DNA of 64,000 nt from Metamycoplasma spumans ATCC 19526 (GCA_000620005.1 JHVF01000001.1:52565-116564); one strand, 5' to 3'; counted from the first letter of the stretch, positions 35,562 to 49,239 are shown. Notes: a model not told the origin generated them from the sequence alone. Program-made: numbers and translations.

Positions 35562-37808
35562 ATGAGAACAAGAATTAAAAAACTATTATTATCAACAGCA
35601 TTATTATCTTCAGCATTACCATTTTTAGCTATTTCATGTGCTAAAAAAGATCAAGAAAAGAATGACATAGGACAATATAGAAAAATTATTAACAATTCAA
35701 AAATAGCAAATAACTATAAAGAAGAATTGAATCAATTATTGAATAAATATGAAAAGGAAAAATTAGATAAAAATCAAAACTCTGAAGCAACCTGGGCTCA
35801 AATTAAAAAAGTTATTTATCAAGCAATACATACGTTATATCAAAATAAATATACATCAATGATTCCTGTCTTTTTAAACATTGAAACTTTTATGAGTGAC
35901 AAAAGCAGTGAAGGTTTAGCATCTTTAAGAAAAGAAACTATTAATAAATTGCAATCAAATCCTTTTATTGACTTACGTGATAGAGCCAAAGATTTAAGTC
36001 ATCTAGCAAACAAGTATCTTCAAGCACTTGAAGAGTATTTAAAAAATAATAAGTTTGTTGCTCAAAAAGTTAATAGTCCAAAACAAGATGGTTATGTTTT
36101 TACAAACGAAGAAAGAGCTTTCTATTTTAAAGAGTTATCTAAAGACAGCGAAAATAACCTAATTTTTAGTTTTAATGACGAAATTAAAGCTAGCATAAAT
36201 ATCAATATTTTAGAAACTTTTTCTAAAGACTATTTGAAAACTGAAATTGAATTATTAAAAGCTAAAAATAAACCAATTACAAATCATATAATCAACGATT
36301 ATAAAGATGTTAGAAGAGCTAAAACTTATACTTTAATATCTTCAAATAAAATATTAGAAGATTTAGAAATTGTTAATGACGATACTAAAACAAAGTTATC
36401 AGAATTAATTGATAGCTCAGTATTAGAAGATAACGTTTTATTAATAAAAGAATTTTCTTATTTAAAGTTGCAAAATTTATCAAAAGAAGAATTATTTTAT
36501 TATTATTCAACACCGTTTTCTATTGAAAATAATAAATTTAAAATAGCTAAAGCACTTATGGCGGTAAATAATCCATTTTTAGAAATTGATCAAAATTTCG
36601 AAAAAATTTCTAATAAGCTATTTAGACTATATTATTTAATACCAAAATCTGAGTTACCAGAAGTTAATAATTTTTTAGACAAAATTAATAAAATTGAAGA
36701 AACATCTGATTATAAATGATTTTTAAGTAATTATTGACAAATCTTAAACAATGATTATTTAGAAAGTAAAGCTAAAAACCAAGTTATTAATAATTTAAGT
36801 TCTATTCTTTCGAGTTTTGAAGATATTGATACAAATCTATTGCCAAGAGCTAAACAAGCAATTAATGAGTTAATTATTAACGGACTTCTATTAGGTGATA
36901 ATCCTGTTTCAAAAACATTAAAAAAATTTGGTCCTTTCACATCTTTACTAGGCGATTTAATAGTTAAAAAAATTGATGAATTTTTTAAAGAAAAAGTTGA
37001 TAAAAATGCCTTTATTTTAAATGATGTTGAACAAATGGCAAAAGATATAGCAAGTGAAATATTGAAATTGTCAAATGAAGAAATCAAAACAAACAAATTA
37101 AAACTATTTACCTTGTCAGTCAATAACAAAATAATTAATGTCTTAAAATATAATGACAATTTTCAAACTATTCCTGATAGCAAATTGGCTGAAGAGGATG
37201 GCAAATTTATATTATCATTAGACGAAGAAGAACAAGCTAAATTAGAATTTTCAGAAAAAACCAATATATCAGAAGATTCAAACATTCAAAGCGCTTTATC
37301 ACTAGAATTAAACGATAATAAAATACAAACAATTGAAAAAGATCTAACTGCTTCAGAAATGTATTCAAATGCAATTTTATATAATGATTTTCAAACTATA
37401 GACGATGAAGGTGAAATTGAATCTTCAAATTCTAATATATCTAATAATGAAAGTTCATCTAACGCAAACTCAGCTAAATTATCTTCAACAAATCTATCTT
37501 CTTTATACGACTCAGAGTTTTTTAAAAATAAATCACTGGCATATTTATCACATATAAAAGTTAAATATATAGTTTATGAAAGAAATCAAGATTCAATGAA
37601 GTTAATTCCTATTTATGAATTACCATTTAAATATAGTGAACAAAGTCAAAACTTTGAAAAACAAACAAGTTATATAATAGGTAAAAACCCAATTTTAACT
37701 ATTAATCCTAATGTTAAAGAAATACCTAACGAATTGGGATTATATTTATCTATTAATAAAGACGCGGTTGAAAAATTAAAGGATTTTTTATCTAAAAATT
37801 CATGATAA
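35562..37808 (+). CDS. Large putative lipoprotein
   Basis: 748 residues. Signal peptide with lipobox LAISC (Cys26). The mature part is mainly helical and lysine-rich, with a Ser/Asn-rich linker (~620-645). No domain recognised. The last Trp is TGA-encoded (37803-37805), then TAA. No ribosome binding site; the ATG follows a TAAAATATAAAT box directly, so it may be leaderless. It ends at a terminator just before the dnaK promoter region. Confidence 0.75.
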
Positions 37809-37834
37809 GAGGGAAAATATCCCCTCTTTTTTTA
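37808..37834 (+). terminator. Terminator after large lipoprotein gene
   Basis: AGAGGG / CCCTCT stem and T-run directly after the stop codon. Confidence 0.8.
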
Positions 37835-37848
37835 TTAAAAACAAATTT

Positions 37849-37875
37849 TTAGCACTCTTTTTTACAAAGTGCTAA
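37849..37875 (+). promoter_or_regulatory. CIRCE element (HrcA operator) before dnaK
   Basis: TTAGCACTC-N9-AAGTGCTAA: the CIRCE consensus (TTAGCACTC-N9-GAGTGCTAA) with one change in the right arm. It is the binding site of the heat-shock repressor HrcA, so dnaK is probably heat regulated. No hrcA is seen in the window. Confidence 0.9.
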
Positions 37876-37944
37876 TAAATGTGCTAAAATATTGTTTGTA
37901 AATATAGAAAAAAGTTTATGTTTACCTTAAATATAAAAATATAA

Positions 37945-39735
<1,791 letters not shown>

Positions 39736-39759
39736 TGTTCCTTTATATATAAAATTCTC

Positions 39760-39789
39760 AAAAGCACTGAATAATAAGGTGCTTTTTTA
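39760..39789 (+). terminator. Terminator after dnaK
   Basis: AAAAGCAC / GTGCTTTT stem, 11-nt loop, T-run. Confidence 0.8.
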
Positions 39790-39906
39790 TTAATTAATGT
39801 AAAAATTACATTTTTTTTATAAATATAATTATATTTTTTTGTAATTTAAAATGATTGTTTGTGTTATTATATATATACATATTAGTTATTAAAAAATGGA
39901 GGAAAA

Positions 39907-41739
39907 GTGAAAAAATCGCTTGTTAGTTATTCAAATTTTATATTTAAAATCACCTCTAAAAAGAAAAGTACAATAATCTTACCTATAGTTCAGTTTGTGA
40001 TAAGTTTAATATTAGGTATTGTTCTTTTTACGGTAAAAATTGAAGAGAGCTATAAAAATATATTTTTATATAGCTACACTTTATTGATTTTAGTTATGGG
40101 TGTTTTATATTCATCATTAAAATCATTAAACATTTTTAAAGACTTAGAAAGTGAAGGAATTGAGCTTCTAGTCTTTTCAAAACCAATCTCACGTAAAACT
40201 ATATATTGAGGAAAAATATTATGTTTATTTGAATTGGGTTTAATTTGATCAGCAACATCATTTTTAGGCGGAATGTTGGTTTATTGAAATCTAGTGCCTT
40301 CAAATGATTTTGCTAAGATTATATTTATGGCTTTCTTTGTGCAATTATTAAGCTATCTATTTTTTGGCTTAGTTACCACATTAATTAGTTATAAATTAAA
40401 TCAAAAATTTTCAACAACTCTACCAATTATGTTGTTTGCTCCTTTGGCAATTGGTGGAACTGTAATAGCTGCTAATTCAACAACTCGTATAAACAATGCA
40501 GCATATTATTTAAATACTAAATATGATTTGCACAAATCTGGAAATGAAATTGATGCAGAGAAATTTTATTTAAATAATAATAAAGACATTTTATACATTA
40601 TGCCAAATGGCTTAGAAAATAAAAAATTTACTAAAGAGCAAGTTGCTTACTTAGATAAAGCTCTTGAAGTTGCTAAAAACGCTTCTTCAACATGACAAAA
40701 ATATTCATGATTATCAATTCCATATCAAATGGTTGATATATTTAATTTAAAAAATGAAAACGTATTTTCTTTTGAAAATGCAAAATTAATGAATTTAAAT
40801 AACACAGTTTACTATAAAAAACTAGATAACACAATTTACGATTATAAAGTTAATAAGAAACCAGAATTACTTAAATTATTAGTTAACACTGAAAATGGCA
40901 AACTTGTGCAAAAATACTTTGTACCAGGTGTTTTAAAAGATTATTCAACTATTTCTAATCAAATTAATTCATCAGTAATTTATGCAAGAGAAAATGCTTC
41001 AGATTTTGAAGCTTCATTTGCCGAAGATAACTTCTCATTTGCTAGCACAAATAACCTAGTTGGCAAAATTGAATGACCTTATATGCAACAAATTTTAGGA
41101 AGTGAAGCGTTCAATTATTATGCAAAAGAATTTTATGAAGCAATTAATATTAAATTAACTGAAAAATCTTCACTTCAAGAAACTTTAGAAGCTAAAGCTA
41201 AAGTATTGGCTGAAATTTCTAAAGAATTAGATAACAAAAACTCATTCTTATACTTAATCGAAGATAAAGATGTTCTTGTATTTGATAAAAATGCAGTTAA
41301 AGATAAAAAATTAAGTTCAGAAGTTGAAAGAAAAGTATATTTAGGTTCAGCTCTACTTTATTATCTATACTTCTCAGATAACAATGGTTTATTATTAAAA
41401 TCATTATTCAAATCTGAATCAGATAAAAATACATATGCGCCATCACAAATTACTTTAACAATTGACGGATATAAATACTTTATCGGTGGCTATGAATCAT
41501 ACACAACAAAAACTCAAGTATCAACAGATAAAGATACAAATCAACAAAAAGTAATTATTAGATATGAATTAACCCCTTCTAATGAAAATTATTTATTCCA
41601 AGCAACTGATGATGTATACAGCATTGAAAGATCTACTCAAGTAATTAACAAAAATGTTTACTGATTAATTTGATTAGCATTTATAGCAATGTTTGTATTT
41701 ATAAACTTACACATGTACACAAGAAAGGACTGTAGATAA
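39907..41739 (+). CDS. ABC-2 type permease with large extracellular domain
   Basis: 610 residues. GTG start at 39907 after GGAGGAA. Four to five N-terminal helices (~18-185), then a ~380-residue hydrophilic region presumed extracellular, then one final helix near the C-terminus. No FtsX-type signature recognised. It works with the ATPase whose ATG overlaps its TAA by one base (TAATG at 41737-41741). Three lipoproteins follow in the same coupled operon, which suggests an envelope complex rather than a simple nutrient importer. Confidence 0.75.
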
Positions 41740-42443
41740 TGGCTGATAAAATTTTAGAAGTTAAAAACTTAACCAAAATTTACCCAAAATCATCACACGG
41801 TGTTGATAATGTCTCTTTTAGTGTAAATGCTGGAGAATTTCATGCTTTCATCGGTGAAAACGGTGCAGGTAAAACAACAACAATTAAATCAATTATCGGA
41901 TCATATTTTAAATATGATGGCGAAATATTAATAAAAGGAATTAACAACCGTAATCCCAAATCAAAACAAATTATCGGTTATGTGCCTGAAAACGCATATT
42001 TCCCAGAAGAATTAACTGTTTATGATTATTTAAAATATTTAGGAAAGCTTTCAAATATTTCAAAAGATAAACTTGAATCTACAATAGATTATTATTTAGA
42101 AAAATTCAACATTCTATCAGCTAAATACGAAAAACCAAATAGATTTTCATCAGGTCAAAAGAAAAAAGTTCTATTAATTCAAGCCCTATTACACGATCCT
42201 GAATTAATTATCTTAGATGAACCATCAACAAATTTAGACCCTACAGCTCGTTTTGAATTATTTTCAATTTTAAATGAATTAAAAAGTCAGGGGAAAACTA
42301 TATTCATTAGTTCACACGTTTTAACTGAAATTGATAAGTATACAGATTCATATACACTTATTCATAAAGGTAAAATGTTATACTCAGGAACTAAAAATGG
42401 TTCACTAGAAAAGATTTTCTATGAAAAAGTTATTGAAAACTAG
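41739..42443 (+). CDS. ABC transporter ATP-binding protein (ABC-2 type)
   Basis: 234 residues. Walker A GENGAGKTTT, Q-loop YVPENAYFPE, signature FSSGQKKKVLLIQA, Walker B LIILDEPSTNLDP, H-loop SSHVL. It powers the permease encoded just upstream. Its last 23 bp overlap the start of the first lipoprotein gene. Confidence 0.9.
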   Translation: MADKILEVKNLTKIYPKSSHGVDNVSFSVNAGEFHAFIGENGAGKTTTIKSIIGSYFKYDGEILIKGINNRNPKSKQIIGYVPENAYFPEELTVYDYLKYLGKLSNISKDKLESTIDYYLEKFNILSAKYEKPNRFSSGQKKKVLLIQALLHDPELIILDEPSTNLDPTARFELFSILNELKSQGKTIFISSHVLTEIDKYTDSYTLIHKGKMLYSGTKNGSLEKIFYEKVIEN

Positions 42444-43404
42444 TTTAATTTTAAGTTCAATTACCATCCCTGTTTTATCTATTAGTTGTTCTGTTAATAA
42501 AAATAATAATGAAAAGCCAAAGTTTCAATTAAATAAAAAAGTTGAAGAAGTTGATAAATTTGATAATTCTGAAATAGTTAAAAATCTTGTAAATAAATAT
42601 GTATCAGATAATGCAAGCATTAACAAACAATATGTTGATAGCCAAAATAATATTTTAGATGCTAAATTTGACGAAGTAAGATATGCCATGAATTACTTTC
42701 CGCCATTTTATATTAATGCTGAAAATCATGCTGCAAGTACACTAGTATTGAATAAGCAATCTAAAGAAATTTTAAGAAAAACTATCGAAAATGATTGATA
42801 TTGATATTTGAAAAATATAAACAAATTTGTATATGCATATAACGTTTATGGTGATAAATATCGCTCAAATGCTGATAGCAAAAAAATGGTTAGCGAAACA
42901 TTAGAAGTTAATCCAACAATGATTCAAATGCTTAAAAATAATGAAATTAAAAAAGTATATGAATTAGAATGAAAAATGTTAGATCAAATTAAAGCTCATA
43001 ATGTTTATTCTAATCACAAAATTTTATATTTAGTATACGAAGGTAATATTGCAATTAGAGCTTTTTCATTTACACATAATCATCAAAATAAAATAGTTTT
43101 ATCGCCTGATCTTTTAGTGTTTGATAAAAACTTGGATGAAGAAAAACTATTAGCTTTATTTAATAAAGTTGAAGATGAATTTATTAATGCCAAAAAGCTT
43201 TTAGTCGAAAAAGAATACAAATACAAAAAAGAAAACTATGATGAATTTAATGAAACTGAATTTTATCAAGAATATAATGACAGAAAAACATCTACATTTT
43301 TAGAAAAAGAAGCTTATGCAAATTTCATACAAGCGGCAATTGAAAAATTATGAAAAGAAGATATCAAAATTTATAGATATACATGGAGGTCAGTAAATGA
43401 CTAA
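42421..43404 (+). CDS. Lipoprotein 1 of ABC operon
   Basis: 327 residues. Lipobox LSISC (Cys23). The mature protein is lysine- and asparagine-rich, with a central motif WYWYLKNINKF. Related motifs occur in the next two lipoproteins (WYFFLNNIDLF and WLWYLFNLNNF), so the three appear paralogous. Overlaps the ATPase by 23 bp and the next gene by 8 bp. Probably an accessory part of the ABC complex on the cell surface. Confidence 0.8.
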
Positions 43405-44254
43405 AAAAATATTACTTTTTTCTACTTTACTAGCTTCTAGTTTACCAGTTATGATTACTTCATGTTCAACTTATTCAAAAAGAGATGATTTTAAAAATAT
43501 TATTCCTAAAGATCGCGATGTTATTGAAAATGGCGCAACACCAGAAGAATTAAGAACTCAAAAAATTATTAAAGAAATCACTTTACAAGCATTTAAGAGT
43601 GAAGCTAAAAAAGTTCAATTTTTAAAAAATCAAAATGATAAAAATAATAAAGAAAAAGTTAAGGCAAGATTTAGAGAATTAACTAAAGACTTTTTAGCTA
43701 AAGAAACTAACGAAGAAAAATATCAAGTAGCTTTAGAAATTCAAAAAACTATAAATGAAAATTGATACTTTTTCTTAAATAATATTGATTTATTTTATGG
43801 AAAATTTAGCCACTGATATTTATTCCCAGAATACCCTCAAAATCCTAGAAGAGGAAAACACAGTCAGGAATATAAAGATTATTTAAATACCTTAGCAGCA
43901 CCCGCTGATATCATTTTTAAAAATAATTATTTCACCGATTTAAAAGAAGGTGATGAATCAGCTGAAGTTTCCGATGCAACAACTTTATACTTGACTAAAA
44001 ACAATGTTTTATTTAGATTTCAAATTCGTGATACGTTAGGTGATAATCCATATGTTGTAATTAACCCATATTTCTTTGCTTTTCCATTATCTAAAAAATC
44101 AACCATTTCTATTGGCTTAATATCAGATTTAATTCATGGCGCTTTAATTCACTATACTCAAGACGGTTTTGACAGATTTGAAAATGACTTCGCTAAAAAA
44201 GAAGGATATGGACCAATGGCACAAATGCACTTACTTTACAAAGGAGATAAATAA
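43397..44254 (+). CDS. Lipoprotein 2 of ABC operon
   Basis: 285 residues. Lipobox ITSC (Cys23). GGAGGT lies 5 nt before the ATG. It carries the shared Trp motif (NWYFFLNNIDLF) followed by an aromatic FSHWYLFPEYPQ stretch. Its TAA overlaps the next ATG (TAATG), which couples the third lipoprotein. Function unknown. Confidence 0.8.
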
Positions 44255-45408
44255 TGAAAAAGAGCGTATTTTCAATTTTATCAGAAGCAACTTTAATTTC
44301 TGCTCCAGTCGTTGCTATATCATGTGCTACAGCCAAAGAAGCTAATGTTCAAAAAGCGGAAGTAAAAGAAGTAGAAACAAATAAAAAAGATAGTGCAGCT
44401 TGAAAAAACTTTATAAACCAAGATTATATTAAAACAATTTTAAACTTAGTTTATCACAATGATCAAAATAAAATAGCTGAGTATATTAAAACACAAGAAG
44501 CCATTAATGATGAACAATATAAAGAGTTATTAAATTGATCATTATTTTATGCAACCAGTACAGTATCAGCATTAGGATCAGATGGTTCTGGCTCTGTTCC
44601 CGGCTTTGGTGGATTCGACTTTTCAAGTATATTTGGTGGTGGCAAGGGCGATACCAAACCAAGCCTTTTAACTAAAGCATCTGATAATGTTAATAAACTT
44701 GTTAAAGATAACTGATTGTGATATTTATTTAATTTAAACAACTTTATGTTTACATTTTATTCAGATGTAGATAAATTTGATTTATCAACCGGAGCTGCAA
44801 TAGGCGACTCACCACAAAATAAACAAAATTCAGTCGGTTCTATTTACAAACCAATCAGCACTAAAGTTAAACAATACATTATTCAAGAATATCAAAGTAC
44901 TTTATACTACAAGGATTATAAAATATATTTATTAACTGAAGATGGCTTTATCATGACTGTTTTAGTCAAAGGTCCTACAGGAATAGAAGAACCTGAAGAG
45001 GATATTGATTGAGGAGACGATGAAGACGCAGATAGTGGTGATTCTTCTGATTCGGGTGATGAGGATGCAGAAGACGACAACTCTTCAAATAACGAAGAAG
45101 GAACAAATACAAAACCAAAGGTTGACTTTCCAATTTTTGGTTCAGGAACAAGCGCAGAAGTAACTAATAACTCCCAACCAGCAAAGCAACCGGACCCATT
45201 TTCGATCGAAGTTAGTCAATATTTATATTCATATCCTAGTTTAGCCCTAAATAAAAAAGTTACTGAAAAATTCGATTTAGCTTTATATATTCGTGCAACT
45301 AAGGACTTTATTTCATATCACCCTAATCGTACTGAACAAATTTTATTTGAAGAAAACCACGGCGGAAAACAACTAAGATTTACTCTTGGCCAACTAATTA
45401 AAAAATAA
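44254..45408 (+). CDS. Lipoprotein 3 of ABC operon
   Basis: 384 residues. Lipobox AISC (Cys24), with a Glu (residue 11) inside the hydrophobic core of the signal peptide, which is unusual. Carries the motif NWLWYLFNLNNF. A Gly-rich loop (~105-130) and an acidic Ser/Asp/Glu-rich stretch (~250-285) follow. Preceded by AAGGAG in the upstream gene. Last gene of the coupled operon. Confidence 0.8.
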
Positions 45409-45414
45409 TAATAC

Positions 45415-45454
45415 AAAAAATACTTACCCCGATTAATAAAGGTAAGTATTTTAT
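45415..45454. terminator. Bidirectional terminator between convergent genes
   Basis: AAATACTTACC / GGTAAGTATTT inverted repeat with A and T runs on both sides, between the lipoprotein operon and the minus-strand gene. Confidence 0.8.
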
Positions 45455-45849
45455 TTTGTTGAAAAATTGAAATTATTAAATTCTTCGATAACTTCATTAT
45501 TAAGTTTTAATTCATCAACTTCATAATGAGTATTAGGTAATAAAGATTGAATTTTGAATGAGTATTTATTATCTTTTACTTGATCACTTTTATTAAATTC
45601 ATAAGTATATTTATTATTATTTATTAAAAATTCAACCGAATTATTTTCATTTAATTTATTTTTAAGAAAGTTAACTTCAATGATTATGTAATCACTACCA
45701 ATATCTTTTGTAGATAAAAAGATGTATTTATCATGATTAAACTTTTTCTTTTTAGTAAAAGTAACTGCAAGTGTGGCAATTGATCCAACTAAAACTGACG
45801 AAAATAATACTGTTGAGGCTATTAAGAGATTTTTTGAGCTTTTTTTCAT
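45451..45849 (-). CDS. Membrane-anchored small protein with beta-rich domain
   Basis: 132 residues. One N-terminal membrane helix (~8-31) then a beta-strand-rich domain ending NxHYEVDELKL-type strands, resembling an Ig/FN3-like fold by pattern only. No lipobox. Single transcript or linked to the membrane gene upstream (45883-46605), 33 nt away. Function unknown. Confidence 0.6.
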   Translation of the reverse strand: MKKSSKNLLIASTVLFSSVLVGSIATLAVTFTKKKKFNHDKYIFLSTKDIGSDYIIIEVNFLKNKLNENNSVEFLINNNKYTYEFNKSDQVKDNKYSFKIQSLLPNTHYEVDELKLNNEVIEEFNNFNFSTK

Positions 45850-45882
45850 ATAAATATTTTACTTTAAAATAAAAAATCAAAC

Positions 45883-46605
45883 TTAACATATATAAATTAA
45901 ATTTGATTTATAAATATTGATTAGTTTTATCTTTAATAGTCTCTTGACAAGCACTGAAATGATTGAAGATAGACACAAAGCAAACGAAGTTGAACCAATG
46001 AATATTGCGCAGTTTCTAAAATAATCTTCTCTTAAAATTTTGATTATTTCATCGTTATTGTAATTGAACCTTCAATTGGTTTTTCCTCTAAATAAAATTA
46101 GATGAAATATTTCAAAAGTTTTGTCAAAATTTATTGCCATTGAAACTAATAAAACAATGAAAAACACAATAATTAATATTGAAGCGATAAACCAAAATTT
46201 TAATATATCAATATTGAATTTTAAATGATATTTTAAAACAAATGATATCGAAATAAAAGAAAACGATAAAGCTAAAATAACAAAGTTAATAATGAATAAA
46301 AGTTTAACATCATAAAAATGATCTTTGGCGCTTTCAGATATTTGAAGTTTGCCAATACCAAAATGACTAGAATAAGTTAGAAAATCAAGTAGCTCATCAT
46401 AGGCATATTTTAACTCATCATAATTTAATTTTCCTGCTTTAAATTCAAGCCTATCAATGTCAATATTTTTAAGGTGTAAATTATAATAAAAAGGTCTGAT
46501 TCAAATCACCAATGAAGTTGAAAAAGAGATAATAAAGAAAGAAAAACAAAAAATTAGCATTACATTGATAAAAATACTGGCTTTTTGTTTTTTCTCTTCG
46601 TCCAT
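45883..46605 (-). CDS. TIGR01906/DUF1461-like integral membrane protein
   Basis: 240 residues with four membrane helices. The extracellular-type segment (NYDELKYAYDELLDFL, then AKDHFYDVKLLF) and the later KTFEIFHLILFRGKTNWRF and EIIKILREDYF segments follow the pattern of the TIGR01906 membrane family of Firmicutes. Function unknown in that family. Not in any longer UGA-free frame, because Trp codons are TGA. Cotranscribed with the small gene below it. Confidence 0.65.
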
Positions 46606-46663
46606 ATTTAAATTTTAACACTTAAAAGTGCGATTTTAATTAGTTAGTCAATACTGATGTGTT

Positions 46664-46813
46664 TTATTTTTTATATTTTAAATATGCATTTGGACAGAAA
46701 TGCATTTTTTTGATTTTATTGTATTGTTTAAGATTTATAAAAAAATCATATTGAAAACCGTCAGTTAGATGTAACTCATACTTTATCATTAATTTTTGTT
46801 CATCAATTTGCAT
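46664..46813 (-). CDS. Possible 49-residue small protein or gene remnant
   Basis: Open frame from ATG 46813 to TAA 46664. The protein is basic and aromatic (HLTDGFQYDFF, KKMHFCPNAYLKY) and looks less random than usual A+T-rich noise. There is no good ribosome binding site and a terminator lies just upstream on the same strand, so it could be a decayed 3' fragment. No family recognised. Confidence 0.25.
   Translation of the reverse strand: MQIDEQKLMIKYELHLTDGFQYDFFINLKQYNKIKKMHFCPNAYLKYKK
46684..46711 (+). terminator. Orphan hairpin with T-run
   Basis: ATGCATTT-GGACAG-AAATGCAT (perfect 8-bp stem) followed by seven T's on the plus strand. The nearest plus gene ends 1.3 kb upstream behind its own terminator. 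It overlaps the possible small minus-strand frame. Confidence 0.4.
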
Positions 46814-46855
46814 AATAAAAGTCCACTACACCAAAAATAATGGAAAGTGGACATT
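46814..46855 (-). terminator. Terminator of the lipoprotein/peptidase operon
   Basis: GTCCACT / AGTGGAC stem with an 18-nt loop and a T-rich tail on the minus strand, just after the lipoprotein stop at 46868. Confidence 0.6.
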
Positions 46856-46867
46856 TATAAATTATGA

Positions 46868-47761
46868 CTAATAATCAAGTACAAAAATTTCGTTTTTATG
46901 GGTAAATTTTTTTACATCTATTTTGTATTCTTCTATATAGGTTTGCTCACGTTTCGATTCAATATATGGATAGAATCTTTCCAAAACAACTCAAAGGGGA
47001 GCTTCTTCACTATAATGATTTACTCAAATTTTAAACATATCAACAACATCAACAGTTTTATTTGCATCATATGTAATTTTATTTTTTCTTTGAATTCTTA
47101 AAAGTAAATACTTTGATTCCCCTGGTTCTCATGTATCGAAATATAGTGGATTTATGAATTTGACTTTATTATCAATGAATATTTCTGCATTTGAAAAAGG
47201 GATTTTAAATTCCGGATGTTCTTTAAAAGGCGTTGTGAAATATTCATTTATATCATTAAATTGGTCAGGAACAACTAGTCTTATAGCATGAGGAAAGTAT
47301 AAAAATGTTATTTCTTTGGCTTTTGAAAGTCAAATTTTAAACTCTTTTTCATATTCTTCTCTGCTGTCTATATTGTTGTTTTCAAGCTCAAAATTAATTG
47401 ATAGCATGAAGTAACCTTCAACTTTATTTTCTTTAATAAAATTTATTAATTCCTGCTCTTTATTTTCTGTTTTGAATGTTAATTTTCTAAAAGGATTATT
47501 AATTACGGTGTTATTGTTTTTATTGCGAAGTTTTGAATATAGAAGAGGGTTGTCTTGATATTTGTATTTGTATAGTTGTCCAGCTAAAAGTTCTTCTTCA
47601 TCTTCTATTTTGATTTCTTTTTTTATTTTGTCTTTTTTATTTATTTTCGAGTTTATTTTTGTACTGTCATCATCTTTTTTATAATTTGAACAACTTATTG
47701 AAATTGTAGGAATTGTTGATAGCGCTATTAATGGAATTAGTATTTTATTTAGTCTTGTCAT
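46868..47761 (-). CDS. Putative lipoprotein downstream of cysteine peptidase
   Basis: 297 residues. Start at 47761 (GGGAG upstream) overlaps the peptidase stop by one base (TAATG); an ATG 18 nt earlier is less likely. Lipobox ISISC (Cys24), then a charged Lys/Glu-rich linker and a Trp- and Tyr-rich C-terminal domain. No family recognised. Coupling suggests that it acts with the peptidase at the cell surface. Confidence 0.75.
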
Positions 47762-49239
47762 TATTTTATGAACTCCCAATCTTTTAAGTAATTTGTCATT
47801 TCAGGACCAGTAACATGTTCTACTCCATTTCAAAAATATTTTTTAAGTTCATTATTTCCGCTGTGTTCTAAATATTCGGCGCCAATAATATGACTTGTAT
47901 CCAAAATTACTTGTGTATGTTTACCACGCCAATTATAATTAATTAGGACTCTTCCATCATTATATGAGCCGTAAGCAACATATATGTGATAACTATCACG
48001 ATATTTATATTCTCCGCTTTCAATTTTTTTTGTTTTAGATATTAGAAAAAGGGGTCTTTTTTTATTTTTTATAAATTCGTTTATATTTTTGTTTTCAATA
48101 TCTAATTTTTTGTAAGAATATTTAACTTTGCTATTTTTATTTAGTCCATCTAATATTATTTTTCTTGTTGTAAAGGTTGTTCCATTGATATAAGAAGGAT
48201 AATTATTCAACATATCCACCATATACTCATTATTTAATTTTGGAGAAAAATTATTTCGAATAAACATTTCTTTACGTTCATCATTAGAAAATTCATTCAT
48301 CGCATGTTTCAAATGATATTTCATGGCCTTTTCTTCATTCATCCTTCATTCCGATGGTAATGGGTTTGATATGTCTACGTAAAAATCTTCTTTTTTATTA
48401 ATGTATTTATCTGTTTCTGACATTGTCATGTATCCAGAACCCAAGAAAAATTCATTGTATAGCATCATTTGATTTACAGTTATATATCCGCATATACCCT
48501 TTGATGTTTTATTTATGTATTTTTCAGTATCATTATCGCCAAAAACATCTTTTTGTTCAACTTTAAAAATTCAAGAGTGGTCAATTTCATTATCAGCATA
48601 TAATAAACCATTTAATTCTTCTCTTATTCCTAAATTTAAAAAGTTAGATTTTTCCGCTTTTTGCAACTTTATTAAATGGTTTTTTGTGAAATTGTCAAAG
48701 TTAACATCTTTTTCAATTTTGGTATTTTCGGCTTTATTTTTTCAATCGTCATTTATTTTGCTGCTGTCAGTTTTCTTTTTGGCTCTGCGACGATCGCCAA
48801 TCATTAATTTATCTCTAACGTTTATGTTTGATATTACAATATCACCTATTGTTTCTCTATATACCAATAAATGTTTATCAGACATTATATCTCCACTAAA
48901 ATTTTGAGAAATATCTCAGTTAGGGTTAACTTCAATTATTTTTTCTCTTTCTTGGTCGAATACTGAGAAGCCTCCACTTTCATATCCAACAATGTATGTG
49001 TATTTATTTGTTTCTGGATCAAAATAATTTTTATTTACGAACTTTATTTTAGTATTTAATCTACCGGTTAATTTTATAAAATCATACAAACAGTATGAAG
49101 ATAATTTTTCTTGATATTGTCTTTCGATTCTCTTTTCAATATCTTCTGTATTTTCACCTGGTATTCTTAATGAAACCATCGAAAATGGTATTATGCTTGA
49201 AACTGAACATAATTCAATATTTAATAATTTTCTTTTCAT
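47761..49239 (-). CDS. Putative secreted papain-like cysteine peptidase
   Basis: 492 residues. A signal-peptide-like N-terminus (~1-25, no good lipobox). The Cys is in SKGICGYITVNQ (Cys250), followed much later by His in DSYHIYVAYGS (~His418) and Asn/Trp in VLINYNWRG (~Asn436). This order and the H-x-V-x-Y-G and N-x-N-W patterns resemble papain-fold peptidases. A basic stretch (~148-160) precedes the domain. Substrate unknown. First gene of a two-gene operon with a lipoprotein. The catalytic residues are inferred by eye. Confidence 0.6.

Noticed and set aside
46814..46855. Terminal inverted repeat of a lost insertion sequence
   Set aside because: The repeat fits a minus-strand terminator directly after a gene; no transposase remnant is next to it.
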